Positions 1-13,000 of a stretch of 64,000 bases of DNA are shown here, piece by piece (position 1 is the first letter of the stretch; every line of letters begins with the position of its first letter). The translations under genes and the position numbers were made by a program. Source of the DNA: Archangium sp. (GTDB taxonomy: Bacteria; Myxococcota; Myxococcia; Myxococcales; Myxococcaceae); NCBI GenBank assembly GCA_030681645.1, contig JAUXRX010000018.1:124001-188000 (forward strand), written 5' to 3'. The notes under the pieces were generated by a model that saw only the letters and a list, made by a program, of their open reading frames with translations, made no database searches and was not told the DNA's origin.

Positions 1-84
1 GGCGGCGCGCAGCAACGTCATGGCGCGGCGTGTATCACCCACCTCGGACGCGGAACCCTCAATTCGGGGCGGTGTCCGAGGGGC

Positions 85-1377
85 ATGTCGATCGAATCGC
101 GGGGAGAAGCGCTGTGTGTGCGAGTGCTCTGGGGTGAGCGTCGCGTCGCCACTCACCTGATTCACCCGGGGCGGAAGCTGGCCCTGGCCTCCACGGGCGA
201 GTCGGTGGCCGCCGCCGAGGCGCCGCTGCAGTTCGAAGCGGGCGCGCGGCACTTCTCCTTGAACTTCCAGGAGGGCGTGGTGGGCGAGCTGCTGCGCAAC
301 GGGCAGACGCCGCTCTCGCTGGGTGACGCCGTGCACCGCGGGCTGGCGGTGGAAGAGCAGAAAGGCTGGAGCTTCGACATCGGCCGCGCCGACGTGCTGC
401 GCCTGGGCAACGGGCCGGTCTCGGTCGAGGCCTTCCGGGTGCGGGCGCCTCCCCGCGCGCTGGGTGGGCTGACCGTCGACTACCGCTTCCTCAACACGCT
501 GCTGATCTGCTTCGCCCTCTTCATGGTGATGGCGATGAGCGCGCAGCTCAACGAGGGCACGGGCGACGACGACGCGCTGTCGACCGACGTGACGCGCATG
601 CGCCACATCCTGGTGAAGGCCGAGAAGCCGCAGCCGAAGAAGCACAGCGCCGAGGCCGCCAGCGAGATCACGAAGCGGCCCACGAAGAAGCCCGCGGCCG
701 AGGGGACGCCGCGACCGCCGAACAAGCCGGTGAAGGACACGGGCGGCTCGAACACGCAGACCGCGAAGCAGCTGGCGAACTCCATCTTCTCGGGCGCGGG
801 CGCGGCCGGCATCGTCGGACCCGGTGGCCTGGGCAAGGAGCTCACCGGCGCGTTCGGCAACGTGGTGGCGGCGAACGGCGACGGCATGGGCGGTTGGTCG
901 ATTCGCGGCAACGGCGCGGGCGGCCCAGGCGGAGACCCGGTGCAGATCGGCGCCATCATCCGGTCGGGGACCGCGAGCAGGAAGGGCCTCGGCGAGCTCT
1001 GCCGCGGTCCGGGCCCGTGCAAGGAGAGCCGCGGCCCCGACATCACTCCGGACCCGCCGATCATCTGTGACGGCGCTGGCGCGTGCATGGACAAGGAGCT
1101 CATCCGCAAGGTGATCAACGGCCACCGCGACCAGATCCGCTTCTGTTACGAGATGGCGCTGCAGCAGTCGCCCGCGCTCGCGGGCAAGGTGTCGGTGCAG
1201 TTCGCGGTGGGCGCGTCGGGCTCGGTCGCCGCCGCGCGCGTCGAGAACAGCACCGCCCGCAGCGAGGTGCTCAGTGACTGCCTCGTCTCGCGGGTGCGCA
1301 CCTGGCAGTTCCCCGTGGGGCGCTCTGCCGGCTTCCGCGTGACCTACCCCTTCGTGTTCAAGCCCTCGGGGAGCTGA
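85..1377 (+). CDS. AgmX/PglI C-terminal domain, TonB-like envelope protein
   Basis: 430-aa protein probably anchored in the inner membrane and reaching into the periplasm. The first 130 residues look like a soluble cytoplasmic domain; one membrane segment follows at about 135-151 (FLNTLLICFALFMVMAM). Next come a Lys/Pro-rich linker (about 185-220) and a Gly-rich stretch (225-300) with short Cys pairs. The last 95 residues, from about 335, match the AgmX/PglI C-terminal domain of myxobacteria, a TonB-C-like fold, with the typical segment IRFCYEMALQQSPALAGKV and a closing VTYPFVFKPS. AgmX/PglI proteins are linked to gliding motility in Myxococcus, but many paralogues of unknown role share the domain. 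The ATG follows a GAGG about 6 nt upstream. Its stop lies 1 nt from that of the convergent next gene. Domain call is firm; role is not. Confidence 0.75.
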   Translation: MSIESRGEALCVRVLWGERRVATHLIHPGRKLALASTGESVAAAEAPLQFEAGARHFSLNFQEGVVGELLRNGQTPLSLGDAVHRGLAVEEQKGWSFDIGRADVLRLGNGPVSVEAFRVRAPPRALGGLTVDYRFLNTLLICFALFMVMAMSAQLNEGTGDDDALSTDVTRMRHILVKAEKPQPKKHSAEAASEITKRPTKKPAAEGTPRPPNKPVKDTGGSNTQTAKQLANSIFSGAGAAGIVGPGGLGKELTGAFGNVVAANGDGMGGWSIRGNGAGGPGGDPVQIGAIIRSGTASRKGLGELCRGPGPCKESRGPDITPDPPIICDGAGACMDKELIRKVINGHRDQIRFCYEMALQQSPALAGKVSVQFAVGASGSVAAARVENSTARSEVLSDCLVSRVRTWQFPVGRSAGFRVTYPFVFKPSGS

Positions 1378-1378
1378 G

Positions 1379-2044
1379 TCAGAACCAGGGCCCGAGCGAG
1401 ACGCGCACGGTGGGCTGCACGCCGGGCCGATCATTCGGGGGCTGGGTGACCCCGGGGAAGATGATCACCTCGGCGTCGGTCAGCGGGAGGCCCAGGAGGG
1501 CGACAGTGCCCACGCTCCCGCGGTTCACGCCGTACCAGGTGGTCGCACCCAGCGCGATCGACAGGGTGAAGCGCTTGATGCGCCACCCGTGGCCAATCAT
1601 CAGCCCGGGCCCGGCCATCCACAGCTCGCTCGCGGGCATCGAGAACACCGAGCCGCGCAGGTCGACGAAGAAGCCCTCGAGTGACCTGCCCTGCACGTAG
1701 TACCGCAGGCCCACGTCGAAGCCGAACTGCCCCAGCGGCCCGCCCCCGACGTTCGCGAACAGGTCGAGCCCACCGACGAGCGCGAGGTCGCCTTCGAGCC
1801 AGAACGAGAGCGAGAAGAGGCTCAGCGGCGCGAAGAAGAGCCCCAGGGTCGCGTCGGCCAGCGGCGCGGGTGGAGGCGGGGCCTGGCGCACCCTCGTCAG
1901 GCCCGGGTACGCGTACGGGGCCGTGGGGGCCTGCGGGTAGGGAGGGAGTTTGCCCGGCGCCTGCACCAGCGGCGCGCGCTCCTCTGGCGCCTGCACCAGG
2001 GGCGGCGTGGTCATCATCAGGGCACTGAGGAGCACCGGGAGCAT
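1379..2044 (-). CDS. Predicted outer-membrane beta-barrel protein
   Basis: About 221 aa from the ATG at 2044, chosen because it opens directly with a signal peptide (MLPVLLSALMMTTPPLVQA); a longer reading to 2095 adds a basic leader that would spoil it. After a Pro-rich linker with a repeated PLVQAP, the chain alternates aromatic/hydrophobic and small residues as membrane beta-strands do, and it ends in a terminal Phe (GPWF), the usual outer-membrane insertion signal. No specific family recognised. It is divergent from the lhr gene across about 120 bp and convergent with the AgmX-like gene, so probably transcribed alone. Confidence 0.6.
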   Translation of the reverse strand: MLPVLLSALMMTTPPLVQAPEERAPLVQAPGKLPPYPQAPTAPYAYPGLTRVRQAPPPPAPLADATLGLFFAPLSLFSLSFWLEGDLALVGGLDLFANVGGGPLGQFGFDVGLRYYVQGRSLEGFFVDLRGSVFSMPASELWMAGPGLMIGHGWRIKRFTLSIALGATTWYGVNRGSVGTVALLGLPLTDAEVIIFPGVTQPPNDRPGVQPTVRVSLGPWF

Positions 2045-2137
2045 CGCGCCCACTGTAGTGCGTCTGCGCCGTGTTGCGCCGTGCTCGCGCACCACCGCCT
2101 TCCGGTCGGAGTCACCGGCACATCGACCAGTTGATCC

Positions 2138-2156
2138 GAACAGTGAACTCCTGTTC
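2138..2156. promoter_or_regulatory. GAACAG-N7-CTGTTC dyad ahead of lhr (possible LexA site)
   Basis: Perfect 6-bp inverted repeat with a 7-nt spacer, ending 11 nt before the helicase ATG at 2167. The right half runs into GTTCAG, and the 17 bases ending at 2159 agree with the degenerate Myxococcus LexA-box consensus, as I remember it, at 14 positions. A repressor bound here would cover the start of transcription or translation. SOS control is an inference from this match and from the gene's repair-linked family. Confidence 0.4.
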
Positions 2157-2166
2157 AGTTTGGCCC

Positions 2167-6477
<4,311 letters not shown>

Positions 6478-6493
6478 AGCGTTCTTGAGAGCG

Positions 6494-6519
6494 CCGTTCA
6501 TCCCGAGCGGAGTCGAGGG
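6494..6519. repeat. Dispersed CCCGAGCGGAGTCGAGGG-type repeat
   Basis: Intergenic copy, between lhr and the Sel1-repeat gene, of a short repeat. Relatives lie at 29743-29768, 37344-37370 and 57737-57764; two of those are inside genes. Confidence 0.5.
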
Positions 6520-6530
6520 GGCCTCTGCCC

Positions 6531-7286
6531 TCAGTCATCGACGTCAGGCGCCGCGAAGCCCTTGTCCTTGCACGCCTCCTCATCGCCCAGCGCGCAGGCC
6601 CGGGTCATCAGCTGGCGGGCGCGGGTGTCGTCGCCCCGGCTCGTCAGTGCGCGGCCGAGGTTGGCGCAGCCCGCCGCGTTCTTCTCCGAGCAGGCCTTCG
6701 CCCACACATCCATCGCGCCGTTCTCGTCCTTCTTCACGCCCGAGCCGGACCACATCGCCATGCCGAGCTGGTTGCAGCCCGACGCGCTGCCTCCGCGGCA
6801 GGCCTGGTCGAAGTACTTCGCCGCCTTCACCACGTCCTTCGCGCCCAGGTCTCCCTGGGCCCACAGGCTGCCGAGCGTGCCGCAGGAAAACGCATCGCCC
6901 GCCGTGCACGCCCGCTCGCTCAGCGTCGCGGCCTTCCGGGGATCTTTCGCCACGCCTTCCCCGTCCCACGTGAGGCTGGCGAGGTTCGCGCAGCCGAGCG
7001 CGTCGTGGCCGTCACAGGCCCTGGTGAAGAGGCTCACGGCGCGCTTCACGATCGCGGGCTCGCGCGACTTCTCGATCAACCGAAACCCGAGCTTCGAACA
7101 CGCCCGCAAAGCGCCCCCGGCGCAGCCGACCTCGTAGCGCGCGAGGGCCTGCTCGCGGCAGGCCGGTTGCACGAGGAGCGCGTCACCCGCGGCGATGCAG
7201 GCCTCGGCGTTCTTCTGGTCGCAGGGCGCCGAGAGTGTGCAGGCGGGCCCAGCGGCCAGCGCCCAGGTCAGCAGCAAGGTGAGCAT
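6531..7286 (-). CDS. Secreted Sel1-like repeat, cysteine-rich protein
   Basis: 251 aa with an N-terminal signal peptide (LTLLLTWALAAGPA). The rest is a run of about 36-residue helical repeats of the Sel1/TPR type, e.g. ACDGHDALGCANLASLTWDG and ACRGGSASGCNQLGMAMWSG. Each carries a Cys pair about nine residues apart (C-x8-C), the pattern of Helicobacter Hcp-type Sel1 proteins, where the pair forms a disulfide within the repeat. Such proteins act as periplasmic or secreted binding scaffolds; no partner is evident here. Divergent from the lipoprotein at 7436; downstream of the convergent lhr with a dispersed repeat between. Confidence 0.75.
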   Translation of the reverse strand: MLTLLLTWALAAGPACTLSAPCDQKNAEACIAAGDALLVQPACREQALARYEVGCAGGALRACSKLGFRLIEKSREPAIVKRAVSLFTRACDGHDALGCANLASLTWDGEGVAKDPRKAATLSERACTAGDAFSCGTLGSLWAQGDLGAKDVVKAAKYFDQACRGGSASGCNQLGMAMWSGSGVKKDENGAMDVWAKACSEKNAAGCANLGRALTSRGDDTRARQLMTRACALGDEEACKDKGFAAPDVDD

Positions 7287-7435
7287 GGCCCATCATCGCT
7301 CACGCAGTTCAGCGCGCGAGCGCCCACTTCCAAACCGCGACAGCGGGGTCGCATTCGCCGCCTGCAACGCGCCGCAGTGCCTCGCTTCCGCTCGGAAGAA
7401 TCTGGCATTCAGAGTGCACTGCAGCCGAAGCCTTC

Positions 7436-8905
7436 ATGAGACATCTCTCCGCCCTCCTGCCCTTGTCCCTGCTGGTCTCCTGTTCGCCCCTCGCGACTCC
7501 ACCGCCGGAAACCACCCGCCAGGTGCAGTTCCGCTTCGTCAACCTCGGACGGGAGGCGGTCACCGTCACCCTGGAAGGCGAGACCGCGGGTCACCAGGTG
7601 CTGCCGCTGCAGTCGCTGGCAAAGACAGGCCACGTCACCTTGATCAAGCAGCGCGGCACCGTGGCAGCTCGCGACTTCCTCGCCGATGGGAGCAGGGAAC
7701 CGGTCACCCTGCCGTTCGAGTTCGACACCACCACCGGCGAGCCGGTCACGTTCCTGCTGCAGGATCTGACGCCGGGGGAGCCCACGATGAAGGTGACGGT
7801 GCCCAGGCAGACCCAGGGCGCGACCTTCGGGGAGAAGGTGACCGCGGGCCTTGCGGGCGTGGTGCTCGACGGCGGAGTGGACACTGACGGCGATTGTCTG
7901 GCCGACTTCGGCGCGCCCGCTGGAACGCCGGCCCGGGTGGGGTTGCACGGCTCCCCGGCCGATGCCGATGAAGATTGCGCGGGCAGTGCCGACCGCCAGT
8001 TCGTGCAGCCGTTCGAGGCCGACGCAGAGGCCACGCCGTATTTCGTGCACGGGAAGAACGGTGAGCTGCAGGTGGCCTGGGTGGGCCGGGTGCAGGCAGG
8101 GCTGAACTCGGCGGGTGGCGCGATCTCCCAGGGCGCTTCGCTGCTGGGCGGGGCGCTCCCCGGAGGCGCGGTGATCAGCGCGGCGGTGAGCAGCCTCTAC
8201 GTGCTCAACGCCAGCGGCAATGGGCTGCCTGCGACGGTCTCGATCGAAGGCATCGAGGTGGCCCGCCTGGTGGCGCCCGGCGCCCTGGTTCGGGTGAAGG
8301 CGAGCGCCGTGGCTGCGGCGCTCCGGAAGGCCACGGCCGAGCGGAGGGGCGTGCTGGCGAGCACCACGGTGGGCGCGGTGACGGGCACGGTCGAGCTGGG
8401 GATCGGTGAAGACGACACGCTGCTGGTGGTGTCGGAGAACCTGGGTTCGTCGGCCACGGTGATGAAGACGAAGCGTGACACCGCGAAGAACAGCATCGGC
8501 AACATGCGGCTGCAGATTGTGCTCGGCAGCACCGCGTCGGCCGAGACCAGTGGCTGCGTCGCCGTGCTGCCGACCGACGACACCTGCATCATGGGCGCGG
8601 CCAGGGTGGGCGGCGGGGCGGCGCAGGCTTCCTACGCCTCGACCGGGCTGCTCTTCCCACCCAGCACTTCGCCCACGCAAGGCACCACGATGCGCTTTGG
8701 CGTGGAAGAGCTCGGGGTGGTGGTCCGCCGCTTCATCTGGGCGAGCCCCGCGGGGCTGACTCCGGTGGCTGACAAGGCGCCGGGCGGGTTCGCCATCGTC
8801 GCCCAGGGAACGGTGCTCGACGCCAACGCGCTCGATCAGCGCGCGCTGCTCTTCGTCGACACCACGGTGAGCCCGTGGACGGTGCAGGCGTCGCTCTCGC
8901 GCTGA
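7436..8905 (+). CDS. Lipoprotein of unknown function
   Basis: 489 aa. The N-terminus MRHLSALLPLSLLVSC has a lipoprotein signal with Cys at 16. No domain recognised. Near residues 140-180 is an Asp-rich stretch (DTDGDCLADFG, DADEDC) resembling calcium-binding thrombospondin-3-type loops. The rest is predicted beta-rich with few charged clusters, fitting a secreted surface protein. Starts 149 bp from the divergent Sel1-repeat gene; 106 bp separate it from the S49 peptidase downstream, so they may be separate units. Confidence 0.6.
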   Translation: MRHLSALLPLSLLVSCSPLATPPPETTRQVQFRFVNLGREAVTVTLEGETAGHQVLPLQSLAKTGHVTLIKQRGTVAARDFLADGSREPVTLPFEFDTTTGEPVTFLLQDLTPGEPTMKVTVPRQTQGATFGEKVTAGLAGVVLDGGVDTDGDCLADFGAPAGTPARVGLHGSPADADEDCAGSADRQFVQPFEADAEATPYFVHGKNGELQVAWVGRVQAGLNSAGGAISQGASLLGGALPGGAVISAAVSSLYVLNASGNGLPATVSIEGIEVARLVAPGALVRVKASAVAAALRKATAERRGVLASTTVGAVTGTVELGIGEDDTLLVVSENLGSSATVMKTKRDTAKNSIGNMRLQIVLGSTASAETSGCVAVLPTDDTCIMGAARVGGGAAQASYASTGLLFPPSTSPTQGTTMRFGVEELGVVVRRFIWASPAGLTPVADKAPGGFAIVAQGTVLDANALDQRALLFVDTTVSPWTVQASLSR

Positions 8906-9011
8906 GGGAGCGAACGCCCAGCCGCTGAGGTCGGCGCCCCGACGCCGGTCGGCCTGACGGTTCGGGCAGCGCGTGCTCAGCATCCCGGGGAGCGTGTGTT
9001 AGCGAGAAGCC

Positions 9012-10016
9012 ATGGAAATGCTCCAGGAGACGCTGAGCTTCGCCGCGAAGGGCTTCATCGTCTTCCTCACCGCCGTCGTGACCGTCGCTGTGGTCGTGGC
9101 CCTCACCCGGCGCCGCAGGGGCCACTTCCCCCGGCTCGAGGTGAAGAAGCTCAACCAGCGCTTCGAGGCGCTGGGCGACGCGCTCCGCCACGGGGTGTGG
9201 GAACGCAAGGAACTCAAGGCGCTGATGCGCGCGCGCAAGAAGGAAAAGGACAACCCCGAGCGTCCGCACGTCTACGTGCTCGACTTCGACGGTGACCTGC
9301 TCGCCACCGGCGTGGCCAGCCTGCGCGAAGAGATCAGCGCCATCACCGCCGTGGCCCGCCCCACGGACGAGGTGGTGGTGCGCCTCGAGAGCCCGGGCGG
9401 CGCCGTGCCACACTACGGGCTCGCGGCGGCCCAGCTCACCCGCCTGCGCGAGAAGAAGGTGAAGCTGACGGTGTGCATCGATCGCGTCGCGGCGAGCGGT
9501 GGGTACATGATGGCCTGCGTGGCGGATCACATCGTGGCCGCGCCGTTCGCGATCATCGGGTCGATCGGCGTGGTGGCGCAGGTGCCCAACGTGCACCGCC
9601 TGCTCAAGAAGCACGACGTCGACTTCGAGGAACTCACCGCCGGCGAGTTCAAGCGCACCGTGAGCGTGTTCGCCGAGATCACCGACAAGGGCCGGAAGAA
9701 GTTCGTCGATCAGCTCGACGAGACCCACGGGCTGTTCAAGGACTTCGTGAAGACGCAGCGCCCCGCGCTCGACGTGGACAAGGTGGCCACCGGCGAATAC
9801 TGGCTGGCGAAGCGCGGCCTCGAGCTGGGCCTGGTCGACGCGCTGAGCACCAGCGACGACTACCTGCTGGGCCGCGTGAAGGACGCGAACGTGTACCAGG
9901 TGACCTTCAAGCCCGAGCAGAACTGGCGGCGCCGCATCGGCCGCGCCAGCGCTGAGGTGGTGGAGCGCACGGTGATGACGCTCCTGAGCCGCATCCAGGC
10001 GCTCCAGCTCAGGTGA
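9012..10016 (+). CDS. sohB: SohB-like S49 signal-peptide peptidase
   Basis: 334 aa membrane-anchored serine peptidase that would degrade signal peptides and misfolded membrane proteins from the periplasmic side. One N-terminal membrane segment (about 11-33, GFIVFLTAVVTVAVVVAL) is followed by a basic stretch, then the S49 domain. The catalytic Ser/Lys dyad is visible: Ser162 in VAASGGYMMA and Lys214 in GEFKRTVSVFAE, 52 residues apart, the same gap as in Bacillus SppA. The single S49 domain and N-terminal extension match SohB rather than long SppA. Ends 1 nt before the convergent FG-GAP gene. Confidence 0.88.
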   Translation: MEMLQETLSFAAKGFIVFLTAVVTVAVVVALTRRRRGHFPRLEVKKLNQRFEALGDALRHGVWERKELKALMRARKKEKDNPERPHVYVLDFDGDLLATGVASLREEISAITAVARPTDEVVVRLESPGGAVPHYGLAAAQLTRLREKKVKLTVCIDRVAASGGYMMACVADHIVAAPFAIIGSIGVVAQVPNVHRLLKKHDVDFEELTAGEFKRTVSVFAEITDKGRKKFVDQLDETHGLFKDFVKTQRPALDVDKVATGEYWLAKRGLELGLVDALSTSDDYLLGRVKDANVYQVTFKPEQNWRRRIGRASAEVVERTVMTLLSRIQALQLR

Positions 10017-10017
10017 G

Positions 10018-13000
10018 TCAGAAGTCGAGCGGCAGCACGAACGCCGTGCCGTTGGCCGTGCCCGTGCGGTAGCTGAGCGGCGCGCCGATGCCGAGCGCCG
10101 CAGGCACTGCCCCGCTCGCCGCCGACAACGAGAGGTCCTGCCCGAAGGCCCCGCGCTCGCGATCGTCCGCCGCGATGAGCAGCACCGGCAGGTTCGGGCC
10201 CGGCGTCACCGTGCCGCCCTTGAAGACGAACACCGCGCCCGTGCCGTCACCGTTGATCGTCGCGCCCGGGGCCGAGACCACCAGATCGCGCCGGCCATCT
10301 CCGTCGACGTCGACGTTGCCTGCGAGTGATCGCCCGAAGCTGAGCGCCCGCTGCATCGGCACCACCGGCACGGCCACCAACCCGTCACCCAGGATGCTCG
10401 CCAGCACGCCCCCCGACGCCGGCCGCTTCGCCACGATCTGCGCCGTGGGCACCAGCAGCACCGTCGGCTGCGTCACGCCCTGGTAGGGGTAGAGATCCGC
10501 CGTGATCGCCACCGCGTCGACGCCGCTGGCCAGCACGTCTCTGGCCCGCGCGATGGACACGCCGAGCCGCATGGTGGCCACGCCCGTCTCGGTGTCGCCC
10601 GAGATGCGCACCCACGACGGCGCGCTCACGCCCCCGCACCGCACCCCGCCGGGGTCGAACCCGAACGCGATCACCACGCCCTGCCGGTTCGCGTTGTCCG
10701 AGTAGCGGAAGGCGAGCTCGTCGCAGCCGTCGGCGTCGAGATCGCCCAGCGCCGTCGGCATCGAGGTGGCCTGGGCGATGAAGGGGAAGCTGAAGATCGG
10801 GTCGCACGCCATCGACGGCTTCGTCAGCTGCGCGTCGTCGGGGGCGCGGCCGGCGAAGACCTCGAGCCCGTTGGTGCGCGTCATCGCCAGGTCGCCCTTC
10901 GCGTCGCCGTCGAAGTCGAAGCCGCCCACCACGCCGTTGCGCGAGAGCAGCGCGCGCTGGCAGATCGCCGCCGCGCCGCCGTCGGGCACCACGCACGCAG
11001 GAATGTCGCGCACCGCCCACACCCGGAAGCCCTCGCGGTACGTGCCGTCGGCCTGGCCCAGGTGCACCAGCACGCCGCCCGGCGACTGGGCCGCGGGGCC
11101 CGCGCACTCGGAACGGGGCAGGGCGTACTCGGTGCTCGAGATGCCCCCGTCGCTCAGCCGGGTGGGAATGGGGAAGCCCGGAGCCGCGACCGCGAGATCG
11201 AGCCTGCCGTCGCCGTCGAAGTCCGTCATCGCCACGTCGACGCCGATGGTGCGCCCACCGAACGCGCGCAGCCCGGCGTCGGTCACGTAGGCGGTGTTCG
11301 CGCCCTCGGCGACCAGCTTCGGCGCCTCGGGCATCGCGGCCTTCCAGGTGATCGCCTGCCCTGCGCCGATCTCATTGCCGGAAAAGTCACTCGCCGACCC
11401 CGACCAGTTCGGTACGCCCACCAGCGCGTGCAGCTCGCCGCCCTGGGGGCCGACCTCGAGGCCCGTGCCGAACTGCTGGCCGCCCGGTCGATTCGCCGTG
11501 GGGATCGACGTCACCGCCCAGCTCGAGGTGTCCGCGCTGCCGCCCGAGAAGATGTCGAGCCGCCCGGTGAAGTCTCCCAGCAGGGTGGACGCGCGGCCGT
11601 TGAACGCCACCACGCGGCCCCGCCAGCCCTCCACCGCCGTGCCCAGGATGTCGGTGCGGTTGAGGCCGTGCTGCACGAAGTCGGGCCGGTTGACGACGCT
11701 GCCGGCCGACAGCCGCGAGAGGGCGAAGAACTCGAGGCGCCCCGTGTTGGCGGTCGTCACCCCTGCGTCCACCCGCGCTGCGTAGGGCGCACCGAAGACG
11801 AGCTCCTGCGCGCCGTCGCCGTCGGCGTCGATGGTGGCGAAGCTGCGCGTGGCCTGGATGTTGGCCTGATCTCCGTACACCCGCGCCCACGCCTGCAGGC
11901 GGCCCACCTGCTGCGGCACCCCGGACGAAGGCATCGCCGACGACAGGTCGAACAAGAGGGCGCCGCCCGCGTTGCCGCCACCCGCGGTGCCGGCGTCGCT
12001 GGCGCGCAGATCGGGCGAGTCGGCGCGATCCGCCGCGGCCACCAGCAGCGGAGGCCTCCCGGCGCCCCCTGAGATGAAGCCCAGCCGCCACGTGCCCTCG
12101 TCACCGTCAGCCGTGTTGGCCGGCAGCACGTAGAGATCGGGGGTGTCCTCGAAGCGCCTGGGTCCGGAGCCGCGGCCCAGGTGCACCTGCGCCGCGATGA
12201 CGTTGCGCGCGAGGTTGCCGCCGTCGGCCGAGATCGAGTTGTTCACCGAGCTCAAGATGGCGAGGTCGACCCGGTTGTCGCCGTTGAAGTCCTTCGCCAC
12301 CAGCGCCCGCCCGGCGCGCAGGTTCGAGAAGCGGCGCGTGCCCGCGTCGGCGTTGAGGTCGTACCCGCTGATGCGGATGCTCCCCAAGTCGGGGATCGGC
12401 TGGTCCTTCTGGAGCTGGAAGATGTCGATCACCCCTCGGGCGGTGAAGCCGGCGCCGGGCGCGATGTCGGCGCCGGGCGAGCCGACGATCAGATCTGCGT
12501 CCCCGTCGGCGTCGACGTCACCGATGGCCAGCGCCGCGCCGAAGTTGCCACGCCCCAGGCCGGTGAGCGCCGGCCGCAGCTGGCGGGGCCCGTTCGGGCC
12601 GATGCCGAAGAGGTACACCGCGCCGGAATCGGCGACCGTGACGTCGTCACCGGGCGCGGAGATCGCCAGATCCGCCCGGCCGTCACCGTCGAGATCGCCC
12701 GCGGCCATCACCGACCCGAACTGCGCGGTGTCTGACTGGCCCAGGATCACCCAGGTGGGCGCGTCGGGCAGCGCGCTGGTGCTGCCCTTGAAGATGAAGA
12801 CCGCGCCGCCCTGGGGCCGGTTGAGATCGCTCTCGGGCACGCCCAGCGCGAGGTCCTCGATGCCATCGCCGTCGAAGTCGCCCGTCACCAACGTGGCCAC
12901 GTCGGCGCGCCGGCCCTGCGCCACCAGCCCGGGCCGGGTCAGCTCGGTGAGCACGCGCAGCGAGACGTCGGTGGTGGTGTTGAGCAGCTCGTCGCGGGCC

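Noticed and set aside
1..21. Divergent start codon (ATG on the minus strand at 21) at the left edge
   Set aside because: Only seven codons are inside the window and no convincing ribosome-binding site is near; cannot be told from chance.
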